DNA of 43,104 nt from Sulfurovum sp. (GTDB taxonomy: Bacteria > Campylobacterota > Campylobacteria > Campylobacterales > Sulfurovaceae): positions 1-43,104 of the forward strand of contig JALWTA010000036.1 of NCBI GenBank assembly GCA_027082955.1, in the 5' to 3' direction. Below the pieces are notes generated by a model. It was given only the letters and a program-made list of their open reading frames with translations, was not told the origin of the DNA and ran no database searches. The position numbers and the translations under genes were made by a program. Below are positions 8,603-17,251 of the stretch, piece after piece. How positions within the stretch are numbered: the stretch's first letter is position 1; each line of letters begins with the position of its first letter.

Positions 8603-9034
8603 ATGTTAATCGATTTAGTAAATGAAACAGACCTTCTTGTAGATACTGATCTGCTGCAGAAAATTGCAGAAGACCTTACACAGCGCCAGATAGAACTCAT
8701 CATTACCGACAATGAGGGCATCAGAGCGCTCAATGCACACCACCGTCAAAAAGACAGTGCAACCGATGTACTGAGCTTTCCTCTTGGTGATACACCGCAT
8801 GCACCGCTTGGCGCCATTGTCATTTCCAAAGATTTTGTCATCCAAAAGGCACAAGAGCTTGGACACAGTCAGCAAGAGGAGCTTACCCTGCTCTTTATTC
8901 ACGGTCTGCTGCACCTTCTTGGGTTTGACCATGAAACTGACAACGGCGAGATGCGCCACAAAGAGGAGGTGATCATCGATGCATGGAAACTTCCAAAAAG
9001 TCTGATCGTACGTACAGAAGGAGATAATGCATGA
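8603..9034 (+). CDS. ybeY: Endoribonuclease YbeY (rRNA maturation factor)
   Basis: YbeY is a zinc metalloendoribonuclease for 16S rRNA 3'-end maturation and ribosome quality control. The 143-residue protein ends in the diagnostic metal site H100-x3-H104-x5-H110 (HGLLHLLGFDH). The upstream segment NAHHRQKDSATDVLSFPLGD matches the family motif. The start ATG 8603 has no Shine-Dalgarno, and a TAAAAT box ends at 8596, so the mRNA may be leaderless. The stop overlaps the ATG of the exchanger gene by 4 bp (ATGA), implying a two-gene unit. Confidence 0.93.
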   Translation: MLIDLVNETDLLVDTDLLQKIAEDLTQRQIELIITDNEGIRALNAHHRQKDSATDVLSFPLGDTPHAPLGAIVISKDFVIQKAQELGHSQQEELTLLFIHGLLHLLGFDHETDNGEMRHKEEVIIDAWKLPKSLIVRTEGDNA

Positions 9035-9963
9035 GTTTTCTGATCTTTGTCATCGCTATGGGCGTATTGATCTGGGGTGCAGATGTACTTATCCAAGAGA
9101 GCGAAAAGATAGCCTTGAAATTCAACATTCCCGAGTTTATCATCGGTGCCACATTGATCGCCTTGGGCACATCCCTTCCGGAAATGGCAGCCAGTATGGC
9201 AGCCAGTATCGGTGACAAACCCGAAATAGCCATTGCCAATGTCATTGGAAGCAACATTCTTAACATTACGCTGGTACTTGCCTCTGTCTTTCTCATTGCG
9301 CGCAATATCTCTCCAGACAGAGATTTCTTTGCCAAAGACAGCACATGGGCACTGATGCCGGTCTTTGTCTTTATTTTAATGGTGCTTGACGGAATGATCT
9401 CCCGCTTTGATGCATCTTTGCTTATGCTGCTGATGGGAGCTTACCTGCTTTTCCTGCTACAAGATGCCCAGAACATTCCAGAGGAGGATCTTGAAGAACT
9501 CGACATGGCACACTTTTCATGGCCTCGGACCATTGTCATGCTCACTGTTGGTCTGCTGTTGGTAATCGCTGGGGCACACTTCACGGTCGAGAGTGCATCG
9601 GATATTGCCAAAACGTTCGGTATCTCCGAGTGGGTCATAGGTATTATTATGGTCTCTTTGGGCACATCCCTTCCCGAACTGGTCGTCAGTATCACTGCCG
9701 CACTAAAAGGCAAGGTTGACATGGCTATAGGCAATATCATTGGATCGAATATGGCAAATACGACCGTTGTGCTGGGAGCAGCAGCATTCGTCAAACCAAT
9801 GCCTTTCATGCCATCACACTATCTTTTTGATATTACCACCATGATCATTGCTACCGTGTTGCTTGTCTTTATCACTGCCAATAAGCTCTATACAAAATCT
9901 GCCGGTATCAGTCTTATCATTATACTCGGGCTTTTCCTTCAGCACACCCTTCAAAGCCTATAA
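9031..9963 (+). CDS. Calcium/sodium antiporter (CaCA family, YrbG-like)
   Basis: A 310-residue inner-membrane exchanger with the two inverted repeats of the CaCA family. Each carries the ion-binding signature: GTSLPEMAASMAAS with downstream IANVIGSNILN in repeat 1, and GTSLPELVVSITAA with IGNIIGSNMAN in repeat 2. About ten hydrophobic helices are apparent, with an acidic cytoplasmic loop (EDLEELD) between the halves. The expected role is export of Ca2+ (or exchange of other cations) against Na+ or H+. It overlaps ybeY by ATGA. Its stop abuts the stop of mrdA on the opposite strand, leaving no room for a dedicated terminator. Confidence 0.88.
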   Translation: MSFLIFVIAMGVLIWGADVLIQESEKIALKFNIPEFIIGATLIALGTSLPEMAASMAASIGDKPEIAIANVIGSNILNITLVLASVFLIARNISPDRDFFAKDSTWALMPVFVFILMVLDGMISRFDASLLMLLMGAYLLFLLQDAQNIPEEDLEELDMAHFSWPRTIVMLTVGLLLVIAGAHFTVESASDIAKTFGISEWVIGIIMVSLGTSLPELVVSITAALKGKVDMAIGNIIGSNMANTTVVLGAAAFVKPMPFMPSHYLFDITTMIIATVLLVFITANKLYTKSAGISLIIILGLFLQHTLQSL

Positions 9964-11796
9964 TTACTTGGAGATGCTCGGTTTCATGACATGTTTATCC
10001 TCATTTGGCTGCGTAAAGTAGTGATGCGCATAAAGCCACTTGTAAATCTCAGCTGCGAGCGGTCCTGACGTACTTCCTCCATGCCCGCCATGTTCTACCA
10101 GTACCGTAACCACAAATTGCGGATTGTCATAAGGGGCATAGGTTGTGATCCATGCATGTGAGCGGTGATAATATTCCAATTGCGATTCTTTCAAACGGTG
10201 CACGGTAGATTGCGAGATGGATGTTACCTGGGATGTCCCTGTCTTTGCTGCCACAACCACAGGCAGATCATGCAGAGCCCTATATGCAGTGCCTTTGCGT
10301 GAATTGCAAACATCATACATGCCTTTTCGTACTTCAGAGATGGCAAAAGGGTTAAAGAGAATCTTCTGATGCTTCATGGCTACCGGTTTCCCGTCAATAC
10401 GCTTGGCAATTCTGGGTGTTACCAGATTCCCTGTTGCCACCAATGCTGTATATCGTGCAACCTGGAGTGGTGTCACTGCATCATACCCCTGTCCGATCGC
10501 CGCTATCACAGTCTCACCTTTGAACCACGGTTTTTTATAACGTCTCATTTTCCATGCTTTGTCGGGAATCACTCCATTATATTCCCGAGGAAGATCCACG
10601 CCGGTCTTTACACCAAGACCGAATGCATGCAGATATTTTGCCATTGCATCGATGCCGACTTGAAGGCTCTTTTTGTAAAAGAATACATCACAGCTCTCTC
10701 GGATCGCTTTTCGAATCGGTACGGTACCGTGCCCAAATTTTTTCCAACATCTGAATTTATGGGTACTTTTTCCAATGGTCATGTAGCCTTTACAATACTC
10801 CGAACGTTCCAGTATGCCCGGTACTGCCTTGTCAAACGCAAGAGCCATTCCCATTTTGATGGAAGAACCGGGAGGATAGGTACCGTGTGTGATTTTGTTG
10901 GTAAAGGGATGGTCAAGGTCTTCCTGAAGAACTTTCCAGTCCTTGGAACTGATACCGCCTACAAACAGGTTTGGATCATATGCAGGATAGCTTACCGCCG
11001 CCACAACTTCACCACTTGTACGCATGACGATCGCTACACCGGTCTCTTTCATCTTTGCAAAATATTCATAGATCATCTGCTGAAGCTCAATGTCTATATT
11101 TAACTGAAGATTCCTATTGTCTTTTGGCGGTACCCTTTTCAAGATATCAATTGCTTTATTGGTTGCAGTAACTTTATTGATGACATATCCAAGTTCACCT
11201 TCAAGAACTTTGTTATAGTATCTCTCCAAACCGCTTTTCCCGACTTTTCCAACAACATCGATCACTTTGTCTGATGCATTCTCTTTTTTGTTCGAACGTC
11301 CGGTATAACCGATTACATGTGCGACATACTTTCCATAGGGATAGTAACGTTTGGTCTCTGCTTCAATCTTGATCTCAGGGATAAGACTCAGCTTGGCATA
11401 GGCTTTCATCATATCCGCATAGGGAATAAAATCAACGACTTTGATAAATTTGTGGTTGTAGGGTGAACTGTGTTTACGGTACACTTTGTAGAGTACTGTC
11501 AGATTCAGATCTGGAAAATTCTCCGAAAGTGCTTCCCCTACTGCTCTGAGTCGTTTGCTTTTCTCTTTCAGATGCGGCATGACAGAAATAGAAAATCCTA
11601 TCTGGTTCATGGCAAGCAGCTTTCCGTGCACATCCGTGATCTCTCCGCGAACAGGTTTCAAAAACTCTTTGCGTTCAATGTTCTCTTTTGCCAGTTTTTC
11701 GTAATAGTAATTTGATTTGATACTGATATGGTACAGCCGTATGATCATCCCTGTCCACACCAATATAAAAATGATCAGAACAAACTGGTATCTCAC
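9964..11796 (-). CDS. mrdA: Penicillin-binding protein 2 (elongasome transpeptidase)
   Basis: The class B PBP that cross-links peptidoglycan in the rod-elongation complex. The 610-residue protein has one N-terminal membrane helix (about residues 4-22), a PBP dimerisation region with the R-G-E-I-x-D motif near residues 50-54, and a transpeptidase domain. The catalytic serine is S311 in SSIK, the second motif is S368-C-D, and K518-T-G is the third. The SCD form, rather than SxN, is typical of PBP2. The start is GTG 11796 in a GTGA overlap with the mreD-like gene. It is the last gene of the envelope operon. The second elongasome partner RodA is not in the window. Confidence 0.95.
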   Translation of the reverse strand: MRYQFVLIIFILVWTGMIIRLYHISIKSNYYYEKLAKENIERKEFLKPVRGEITDVHGKLLAMNQIGFSISVMPHLKEKSKRLRAVGEALSENFPDLNLTVLYKVYRKHSSPYNHKFIKVVDFIPYADMMKAYAKLSLIPEIKIEAETKRYYPYGKYVAHVIGYTGRSNKKENASDKVIDVVGKVGKSGLERYYNKVLEGELGYVINKVTATNKAIDILKRVPPKDNRNLQLNIDIELQQMIYEYFAKMKETGVAIVMRTSGEVVAAVSYPAYDPNLFVGGISSKDWKVLQEDLDHPFTNKITHGTYPPGSSIKMGMALAFDKAVPGILERSEYCKGYMTIGKSTHKFRCWKKFGHGTVPIRKAIRESCDVFFYKKSLQVGIDAMAKYLHAFGLGVKTGVDLPREYNGVIPDKAWKMRRYKKPWFKGETVIAAIGQGYDAVTPLQVARYTALVATGNLVTPRIAKRIDGKPVAMKHQKILFNPFAISEVRKGMYDVCNSRKGTAYRALHDLPVVVAAKTGTSQVTSISQSTVHRLKESQLEYYHRSHAWITTYAPYDNPQFVVTVLVEHGGHGGSTSGPLAAEIYKWLYAHHYFTQPNEDKHVMKPSISK

Positions 11797-12251
11797 AAAA
11801 TCACCGCCACAAGCAAATCCACCACAAGCGGATAAAGAAGGATATCATCAAGCACGATACTCTCGGTATTGAAGACAAAATCATAACCAAGCAGCAATCC
11901 AAGATAGACAATATCTACCATAAATACGGTCAAAAGAGGCACACAGAATCTGCACCGTCTAAGCTGAGAAAAATAGGGATAGAAGAAGAGATAAACGATC
12001 ATAATCGCAATACTTATGATAAAAAAAGGCAAGGAAAGATTGACATCCATATTGATCAAATAAAGCAGCGGAATGACAATAAAAGAGACCCTCTTTTGCT
12101 CTATGCCAAGAATAAGTATGTAGCCGGCTACTCCAATAAAGAGAGGTAAAAAGACATAGATAGAAATCATCATCGGGTAGAATACGGCAAATACCAATGC
12201 CAGCAGCCATAGCAGTGTTTTATGCATATACCGTCTTCCGGTGCGGTTCAT
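11793..12251 (-). CDS. MreD-like rod-shape membrane protein
   Basis: This 152-residue protein is very hydrophobic, with about five membrane helices separated by short loops, and no soluble domain. Sequence recognition alone is weak. The identification rests on size, topology and position directly before mrdA, where many bacteria place mreD. MreD is a membrane component of the MreBCD/RodA/PBP2 elongation machine. I chose ATG 12251 because it forms an ATGA overlap with the GNAT gene stop and has AAAGG 3 bases upstream; a longer frame opens at ATG 12263. The next gene, mrdA, starts in a GTGA overlap, so translation is coupled on both sides. It could also be an unrelated small membrane protein. 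Confidence 0.6.
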   Translation of the reverse strand: MNRTGRRYMHKTLLWLLALVFAVFYPMMISIYVFLPLFIGVAGYILILGIEQKRVSFIVIPLLYLINMDVNLSLPFFIISIAIMIVYLFFYPYFSQLRRCRFCVPLLTVFMVDIVYLGLLLGYDFVFNTESIVLDDILLYPLVVDLLVAVIL

Positions 12252-12721
12252 GACCTTTGCCATACCTTGTAAACCATTGCCACTTCATTACATACAGGAA
12301 AATGGATACACTTGATACAGTCAGCCCATATCTTGTGCTCAGGTATCACCTCTTTTTCAATCTGTTTGAAACCAAGTTTTTCAAAAAAAGCGGGCAGATA
12401 GGTCAACACAAGCACATCTTCTTCCACACCTAGTGTTCGAGCTTCTTCCAACGCAAACTCCACCATCTTTTTTCCAATGTGCCGTCCGCGGTAATCCTCA
12501 TCGACGATCAGACTTCTGATCTCCGCCAAGCGGGGTGAGTGAATATGCAGCGCAGTATAGCCCACAAGCTTCTCTTTCTCTTTTGCCAATACATAGGAGC
12601 GTATATTAGTAGCAACTTCATCTTCACTCCGGTTCAGGATCGTACCGTCTTTAACCTTGTCCGCTACCAGTGCCTGCATCTGTGGAATGTCCCGCAGTGT
12701 TGCTTTCTCAAGCCTGATCAA
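12248..12721 (-). CDS. GNAT N-acetyltransferase, similar to short ArgA-type enzymes
   Basis: This 157-residue protein has one GNAT domain. Motif A is visible as IRSLIVDEDYRGRHIGKKMVEFAL (acetyl-CoA loop RGRHIG), followed by VLTYLPAFFEKLGFKQIEKE. The tail IWADCIKCIHFPVCNEVAMVY has a Cys-x2-Cys-x5-Cys pattern that I associate with stand-alone N-acetylglutamate synthases, the first step of arginine synthesis. That assignment is probable rather than certain. The start codon is TTG 12721 in a TTGA overlap with engB, with GGGGAAGGA as Shine-Dalgarno. The gene sits inside an envelope operon to which its chemistry has no obvious link, like hisB upstream. Confidence 0.7.
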   Translation of the reverse strand: MIRLEKATLRDIPQMQALVADKVKDGTILNRSEDEVATNIRSYVLAKEKEKLVGYTALHIHSPRLAEIRSLIVDEDYRGRHIGKKMVEFALEEARTLGVEEDVLVLTYLPAFFEKLGFKQIEKEVIPEHKIWADCIKCIHFPVCNEVAMVYKVWQRS

Positions 12722-13347
12722 GATCCTTCCCCTTCCTCCGGTTTTCCTACACCGAAAATGGTAGAGAGTATCTCTCTGTGAACCCTGTCAAACCCGCTCT
12801 TTTTTAAATTGGAAACAGTGATTGCATCAGGAAATTCCCGTTTCAGTTTACTCCGTTCTTTCTGATTGAGTTTATCGATTTTTGTAAATACTGTCACATA
12901 CCGCTGGTCAGGTCGGAGAAATTCACCAATATAGGTTTCCACATCATCATCGATTTTTGCATGGGGATGTCTGGCATCACGCAGATGAATGAAGAGCCGT
13001 ATCGATGTGCGGTGCATAATAAACTCGACCAGATTTTTCTGCCATACCTCCTTGAGGGATTTGGATACTTTCGCATAACCAAATCCGGGCAGATCGACAA
13101 AACGGACAGGATAATCTTCACCCTGATAAAGATAACGTGCTTCAAAAAAGTTTATCAGCTGTGTCTTGCCCGGTGTTGCAGAACTTTTTGCAAGGTTCTT
13201 ACGTGCCGCCAAACCATTGAGAGTAGAGCTTTTCCCGACATTTGAACGTCCAAGAAATACCACTTCGCTCATATCTTCAGGCAATGAATCGGCAATGCTC
13301 TGCGCAGATTTGATAAACGATGCTTCCACGATGCGCGGATGGCTCAT
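12718..13347 (-). CDS. engB: Ribosome-biogenesis GTPase EngB/YsxC
   Basis: EngB is an essential GTPase needed for late assembly of the large ribosomal subunit. The 209-residue protein shows G1 GRSNVGKS at 33-40, the ATPGKTQLINFF switch I/G2 segment, DLPGFGYAKVS for G3, TKIDKL for G4 and an SNLKKSG segment at the G5 place. Length and motif spacing are normal. ATG 13347 overlaps the lptA stop by ATGA. Its stop is also overlapped by the next gene, showing tight coupling with envelope genes. Confidence 0.95.
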   Translation of the reverse strand: MSHPRIVEASFIKSAQSIADSLPEDMSEVVFLGRSNVGKSSTLNGLAARKNLAKSSATPGKTQLINFFEARYLYQGEDYPVRFVDLPGFGYAKVSKSLKEVWQKNLVEFIMHRTSIRLFIHLRDARHPHAKIDDDVETYIGEFLRPDQRYVTVFTKIDKLNQKERSKLKREFPDAITVSNLKKSGFDRVHREILSTIFGVGKPEEGEGS

Positions 13348-13808
13348 TTTTTCTTCTCCATGTCAAAGATGAATTTGACCGGCTTTTTCCTGTTTCCTTT
13401 GACATTGGCATTTCCCGTGATCATATCGAGCGTGATCTCATCACCGTCAACATGACGCTTGTTCATCAAATCATCGATCACTGCTTTTCCTGTCAAAAGG
13501 TATTTGGACTGTTTTGGAAAATAGGTCACTTTGTCTGCCTTTCCTTTATAGTGAGCATCTTTCTGAAATATCTCAAAGGTTACTTTTCCTCGCGCAACAT
13601 ACTTTTTCGTCTCATTGCGGTCATTAAAGTAGACAATAATCTCATTACCGTGAATCCAGTCTTTCAACTGTCGTACCTTGGCATTGCCTATAAAGTGTAT
13701 CTCTTTTTTCTTATCGATCGCTTTCATCTTGTTCGAAGTGATCTGCACTTTGTCCGCCCAGAGCGTCACAACTGCCAATACTGTCGCAATAAGTAGTTTT
13801 TTATACAA
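13344..13808 (-). CDS. lptA: LPS transport periplasmic protein LptA
   Basis: A 154-residue exported protein: signal peptide MYKKLLIATVLAVVTLWA, then an OstA/LptA beta-jellyroll (about residues 20-140) with the typical repeated strands IHFIGNAKV, VTFEIFQKDAHYKGKADKVTYFP and LLTGKAVIDDL. LptA polymers bridge the periplasm and carry LPS from LptC to LptD. It lies 5 bp downstream of lptC and overlaps engB by 4 bp. KdsC, which makes the KDO sugar of LPS, is encoded just upstream, so LPS synthesis and transport are grouped. LptB, LptF/G and LptD are not in the window. Confidence 0.88.
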   Translation of the reverse strand: MYKKLLIATVLAVVTLWADKVQITSNKMKAIDKKKEIHFIGNAKVRQLKDWIHGNEIIVYFNDRNETKKYVARGKVTFEIFQKDAHYKGKADKVTYFPKQSKYLLTGKAVIDDLMNKRHVDGDEITLDMITGNANVKGNRKKPVKFIFDMEKKK

Positions 13809-13813
13809 AATCT

Positions 13814-14377
13814 CTATCCTTTTTTCAATTTCAAACGTGCATCTTTGCAGGTAAACGTTGGTCTATCCTGCGGCTGGGTATAGATGACTGCATCTATTGC
13901 ATCACCATACGCGATTTTCTTTTGAAGATCATATTCAAAACGGCTTCCCATCATAACATTGCGTCTGATGCAGGCAGCAAAGCGTGACGTAACATACAAG
14001 ATATCTTTACGCTTGTCATATTTCGCATGCTCCGTAAAATAGTCATACCCGCGTTTTTGATGTACCGATACATTCCCGTCAAGAAAGATAATGTCACCGC
14101 GATAGGTGCCATGATCTGCCAGCAGCAGACGTATACTGTCATTGTGGTATCGCAGTTTCTCGACCTTAAGCACGCCTCCGGCTCGGATGCCATGTGTCGT
14201 AAAAGCCACGCCTTCACGCTTTTGCGTGGTCACTTCCGTAAATGTAGTATCGGTAAACTCAAGTTCTTTATCTGCCTGTACGGCTGTTGGTGCTTTGTCA
14301 CTGAGCTTTGTCGTCATCGTTACCGCTGTCGTAAGCCCTATCAGTATGACCAGCAGCCATTCTAGTTTCATTCCCAT
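13814..14377 (-). CDS. lptC: LPS export protein LptC
   Basis: A 187-residue protein with one N-terminal membrane anchor (MKLEWLLVILIGLTTAVTM) and a periplasmic LptC-type jellyroll. Recognisable features are FTDTTFTEVTTQKREGVAFTTHGI, GTYRGDIIFLDGNVSVH and a C-terminal LKLKKG. Identity rests on size, topology and position before lptA. LptC receives LPS from the LptBFG ABC transporter and passes it to LptA. The frame opens at ATG 14377, but ATG 14371 forms an ATGA overlap with the kdsC stop and is equally plausible; the choice changes only two residues. Confidence 0.82.
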   Translation of the reverse strand: MGMKLEWLLVILIGLTTAVTMTTKLSDKAPTAVQADKELEFTDTTFTEVTTQKREGVAFTTHGIRAGGVLKVEKLRYHNDSIRLLLADHGTYRGDIIFLDGNVSVHQKRGYDYFTEHAKYDKRKDILYVTSRFAACIRRNVMMGSRFEYDLQKKIAYGDAIDAVIYTQPQDRPTFTCKDARLKLKKG

Positions 14378-14865
14378 AACGCCATATACTGTGCTTCAAG
14401 TCCCTCTTTTTTGATGAGATACTCTATCATCTCACGCACTGCACCGTCACCGCCTTTTTTATTCAAAACCACATCTGCGATCTTGTCGACATAGCTGCTG
14501 GCATCTCTTGGGACAAATGAAATTGCCGCAGCCTTGAGCATCGCCATATCATTCAGATCATCCCCGATTGCCGCAACATGTTCCATACCAATATCCAGTT
14601 TTTCCAAAAGACGTTCAAGAACCGCTTTCTTGTCATCGACCCCCTGATAAAAATGTTCTATATGTAGTTCCTGTGCCCGTCTTGCAACGATTTTGGAGTT
14701 TCTCCCCGTAATAATTGCAACCTGTTTGCCGAGTTTTCTCCAGCTTGCAATTGCAAGACCGTCTTTGACATTGAAAGACTTGACTTCATCTCCGTTTTCA
14801 CTGTAGGTAATACGACTGTCTGTCATCGTACCGTCAACATCAAGTACAACCAGTTCTATGCTCAC
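14368..14865 (-). CDS. kdsC: 3-deoxy-D-manno-octulosonate 8-phosphate phosphatase
   Basis: KdsC removes the phosphate from KDO-8-phosphate before activation to CMP-KDO for the LPS inner core. The 165-residue HAD phosphatase has motif I DVDGT (nucleophile D9, acid/base D11), a motif II threonine in AIITGRNS, and GDDLNDMAML for motif IV. The small size without a cap domain is typical of the tetrameric KdsC group. The start codon is GTG 14865 in a GTGA overlap with hisB. It is followed directly by lptC and lptA. Confidence 0.92.
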   Translation of the reverse strand: MSIELVVLDVDGTMTDSRITYSENGDEVKSFNVKDGLAIASWRKLGKQVAIITGRNSKIVARRAQELHIEHFYQGVDDKKAVLERLLEKLDIGMEHVAAIGDDLNDMAMLKAAAISFVPRDASSYVDKIADVVLNKKGGDGAVREMIEYLIKKEGLEAQYMALWE

Positions 14866-15434
14866 AGGACCCCCTTGGTACTTGGAATACCTGCATTTTC
14901 ATTCACTGCCACCGCTCTTCTGAGAGATACGGCAAGCGCCTTGAATGCTGCTTCGATAATATGGTGTTTGTTCTTTCCTCTGTTATAAATAAGATGCAGG
15001 GTCAGCGGCAGATTGAACGCAAATGCCTTGAAAAACTCCTCTACCAATTCAACATCAAAAGTACCGACCTTTCCTCCGACAGGAAGTTCAAATACCAGAT
15101 ACCCTCTGTTGGAGAGGTCGATATCACATGTAACACTCGCCTCATCCATCACAACAGTTGCATTGCCAAAACGCTCTATCTGCCGTACCGGATAGACTGC
15201 TTGACGCAGTGCCTGACCTATCACGATCCCCACATCCTCAACCGTATGATGGTCATCGATATGGGTGTCTCCTTTACAATCAACTTCCAGATTCATATGT
15301 GCATGTTTTGCAAATGCTTCAAGCATGTGGTCAAAAAAACCCACACCTGTATCTATTTTCGCCTCTCCTCTGCCATACAGTTCCAGTTTGACAGTAATTT
15401 GTGTCTCTTTGGTCTCACGTGTTACTTCAATCAT
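14862..15434 (-). CDS. hisB: Imidazoleglycerol-phosphate dehydratase
   Basis: HisB performs the sixth step of histidine synthesis, dehydrating imidazole glycerol phosphate. The 190-residue, one-domain protein lacks the phosphatase domain of enterobacterial HisB. The Mn-binding motifs are visible: FFDHMLEAFAKHAHMN, DTHIDDHHTVEDVGI near residue 62-76, and the C-terminal HHIIEAAFKALAVSLR. The start is ATG 15434, 15 bp after rlpA. It is an isolated histidine gene inside an envelope operon; no other his genes lie in the window. Confidence 0.95.
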   Translation of the reverse strand: MIEVTRETKETQITVKLELYGRGEAKIDTGVGFFDHMLEAFAKHAHMNLEVDCKGDTHIDDHHTVEDVGIVIGQALRQAVYPVRQIERFGNATVVMDEASVTCDIDLSNRGYLVFELPVGGKVGTFDVELVEEFFKAFAFNLPLTLHLIYNRGKNKHHIIEAAFKALAVSLRRAVAVNENAGIPSTKGVL

Positions 15435-15449
15435 CTTTATCCTTCCACA

Positions 15450-16244
15450 TTAGTTGCGCACAATCGGACCGCTAAGCCCTTGACATCGTCTAAAGTCCCG
15501 TGCCGCTTCATACGACACAAATCCCATCAGCCAAACACGATAGAGCTTGCTTCCGGAAACATCATCAAAAGTTTTGATGCGTACACGGTAATTTTTTTGT
15601 CCGCGGAACATTGCTGCATACTTTTGCTGTGTACGCACCGCACCTTCATAGTGTCTAAATGCACCAAGCTGAATGCCGAAATTGCTCAGTTTCACACGCT
15701 GCTGGGTGTGGGTAGCTTTCTGCATTGCAATCTTCTCAACAGACTCGACTTTGCCTGCGAAGCCTACCACCTCTAGACGCACTTTTGCGATACCTGTTCT
15801 GTCCAAGCCAAGTTCTTTTCCGGCAGCATAACTGCAATCGATAATACGCCCTTTGACAAAAGGTCCTCTGTCATTGATCCGTACCACAGTGCTTCGTCCG
15901 TTCTGAAGATTGGTTACCCGCACCATCGTATCCATCGGCCAGGTTTTGTGCGCCGCTGTTTTTTTGTACATATTATACCGTTCACCGTTGCTGGTGAGTT
16001 TTCCATGAAAATGTGGACCATACCAACTGGATATTCCCTCCATCGTCTGACCAAGTTTAACATAGGTTGGACGATAGGTTCTGCCAAGCACCGTATAGCA
16101 TCGCATCGTTGATTTTTGCCGTGCTGCACTTGTAAAGGCTGTGCCATGATAGGTAGGTTGTTTTTGGGAGCATCCTCCCAGCAGCAACAAAAGCCCGCTG
16201 CATAGCAACAGCGTCGATACAATAGCATTCTCTTTTTTTCGCAT
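15450..16244 (-). CDS. rlpA: RlpA-type septal lytic transglycosylase (lipoprotein, DPBB + SPOR)
   Basis: A 264-residue lipoprotein with lipobox LLGGC. The double-psi beta-barrel runs from GISSWYGPHFHGKLTSNGE to CSYAAGKELGL. It includes the conserved AAHKTWPM, VRVTNLQNGRS and INDRGPF motifs with the catalytic Asp. A SPOR domain follows (IQLGAFRHYEGAV onward), which binds peptidoglycan stripped of stem peptides at division septa. In Pseudomonas, RlpA cleaves such glycan strands; activity here is inferred. ATG 16244 has AAGG 6 bases upstream. The 47-bp gap after mltD is the largest in the operon and contains a GATAAT-like box on the minus strand (16273-16278), a possible internal promoter. Confidence 0.92.
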   Translation of the reverse strand: MRKKENAIVSTLLLCSGLLLLLGGCSQKQPTYHGTAFTSAARQKSTMRCYTVLGRTYRPTYVKLGQTMEGISSWYGPHFHGKLTSNGERYNMYKKTAAHKTWPMDTMVRVTNLQNGRSTVVRINDRGPFVKGRIIDCSYAAGKELGLDRTGIAKVRLEVVGFAGKVESVEKIAMQKATHTQQRVKLSNFGIQLGAFRHYEGAVRTQQKYAAMFRGQKNYRVRIKTFDDVSGSKLYRVWLMGFVSYEAARDFRRCQGLSGPIVRN

Positions 16245-16291
16245 CAGAAACCTTGATCGAATTTAGGTAGATATTATCGCTATATTTCTCT

Positions 16292-17251
16292 TTATATCTG
16301 CTTGGGTTCTTTCGGGGTATAGGAATGCTCTTTGGCATGATCAAAATGGGATTTGTCCACAGGAACAAGCAGTATTTTACCAACTTCCAACAGTTGTGTA
16401 TCAAGATGATTACTTTGAAGAAGACATCCGGCAGTAATGCCATATTGACGGGCAATACTCTCCAGACTCTCGCCTATCTTCACCACGTGTGACAGGAAAT
16501 AGACATCGCGATGCTCTGGACAGACAGGAGCCGTAACACATGCTGGTTTGGGAAGCAGCGGCACACTTTCCTCCCCTGCATCAACCGTATCACTCTCCCC
16601 TATCATTGCCGCAAGAATGATTTTCCACAGATAGTGCCGCGTCTCTTCGGGCACATAATCAGCTTTGCCATCCATCAGTATAGCAAGGTCATCCGTACCG
16701 GCTTTTTCCAGTGCCTTTGCCATACACCCTTCTCCGCAATTGTACGCCATGATGGCAATATACCATTTACCGAACTTATGATAAAGATAACGCAAATGTT
16801 CAATCGCTGCACGGGTTGACTTTACTGGATCGCAACGTTCATCGTACGCTTGTGAAACATGGACATTGTACCGTTTTGCCGTTTTTTTCATAAACTGCCA
16901 CAGTCCGGCAGCACGCTTTGGGGAACGTGCATCCAAACGCAATCCGGACTCTACAAGCGCCATATAGAACAAAAGATCGGACATGTCCGCATCCATCAGG
17001 CTTCCACGAAGCAGCGAGGCTATATCGGGGGATTTTTGGATACTGTGACGATAAAAGTCTTCCATACTGCTTGCATGATGCTGTACATATGTCATAAAAT
17101 CCCGATCATACAGATATCCGCCGTCAATATCGAGATCGGACAACACATAGGCAGCCGAGGGGTAGCGTGCCGCGACTGGATTAGCCCAGAGAGGCTGGAA
17201 GAACAACAACACCCAACATAGAAACAGGAGCGTTTTTCGCATTACATTCAA
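16292..17251 (-). CDS. mltD: Membrane-bound/secreted lytic murein transglycosylase MltD type (SLT + LysM)
   Basis: A 319-residue exported enzyme that cleaves the MurNAc-GlcNAc bond, forming 1,6-anhydro ends. The signal peptide MRKTLLFLCWVLLFFQPLWA is followed by an SLT (GH23) domain with catalytic Glu in ALVESGL, the AAGLWQFM motif and AYNCGEG. One LysM repeat at the C-terminus (HVVKIGESLESIARQYGI) binds glycan. The longest frame starts at TTG 17251, overlapping tatD by 4 bp with GGA 3 bases upstream; ATG 17242 gives a cleaner signal peptide and may be used instead. It works beside RlpA in wall turnover. Confidence 0.9.
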   Translation of the reverse strand: MNVMRKTLLFLCWVLLFFQPLWANPVAARYPSAAYVLSDLDIDGGYLYDRDFMTYVQHHASSMEDFYRHSIQKSPDIASLLRGSLMDADMSDLLFYMALVESGLRLDARSPKRAAGLWQFMKKTAKRYNVHVSQAYDERCDPVKSTRAAIEHLRYLYHKFGKWYIAIMAYNCGEGCMAKALEKAGTDDLAILMDGKADYVPEETRHYLWKIILAAMIGESDTVDAGEESVPLLPKPACVTAPVCPEHRDVYFLSHVVKIGESLESIARQYGITAGCLLQSNHLDTQLLEVGKILLVPVDKSHFDHAKEHSYTPKEPKQI

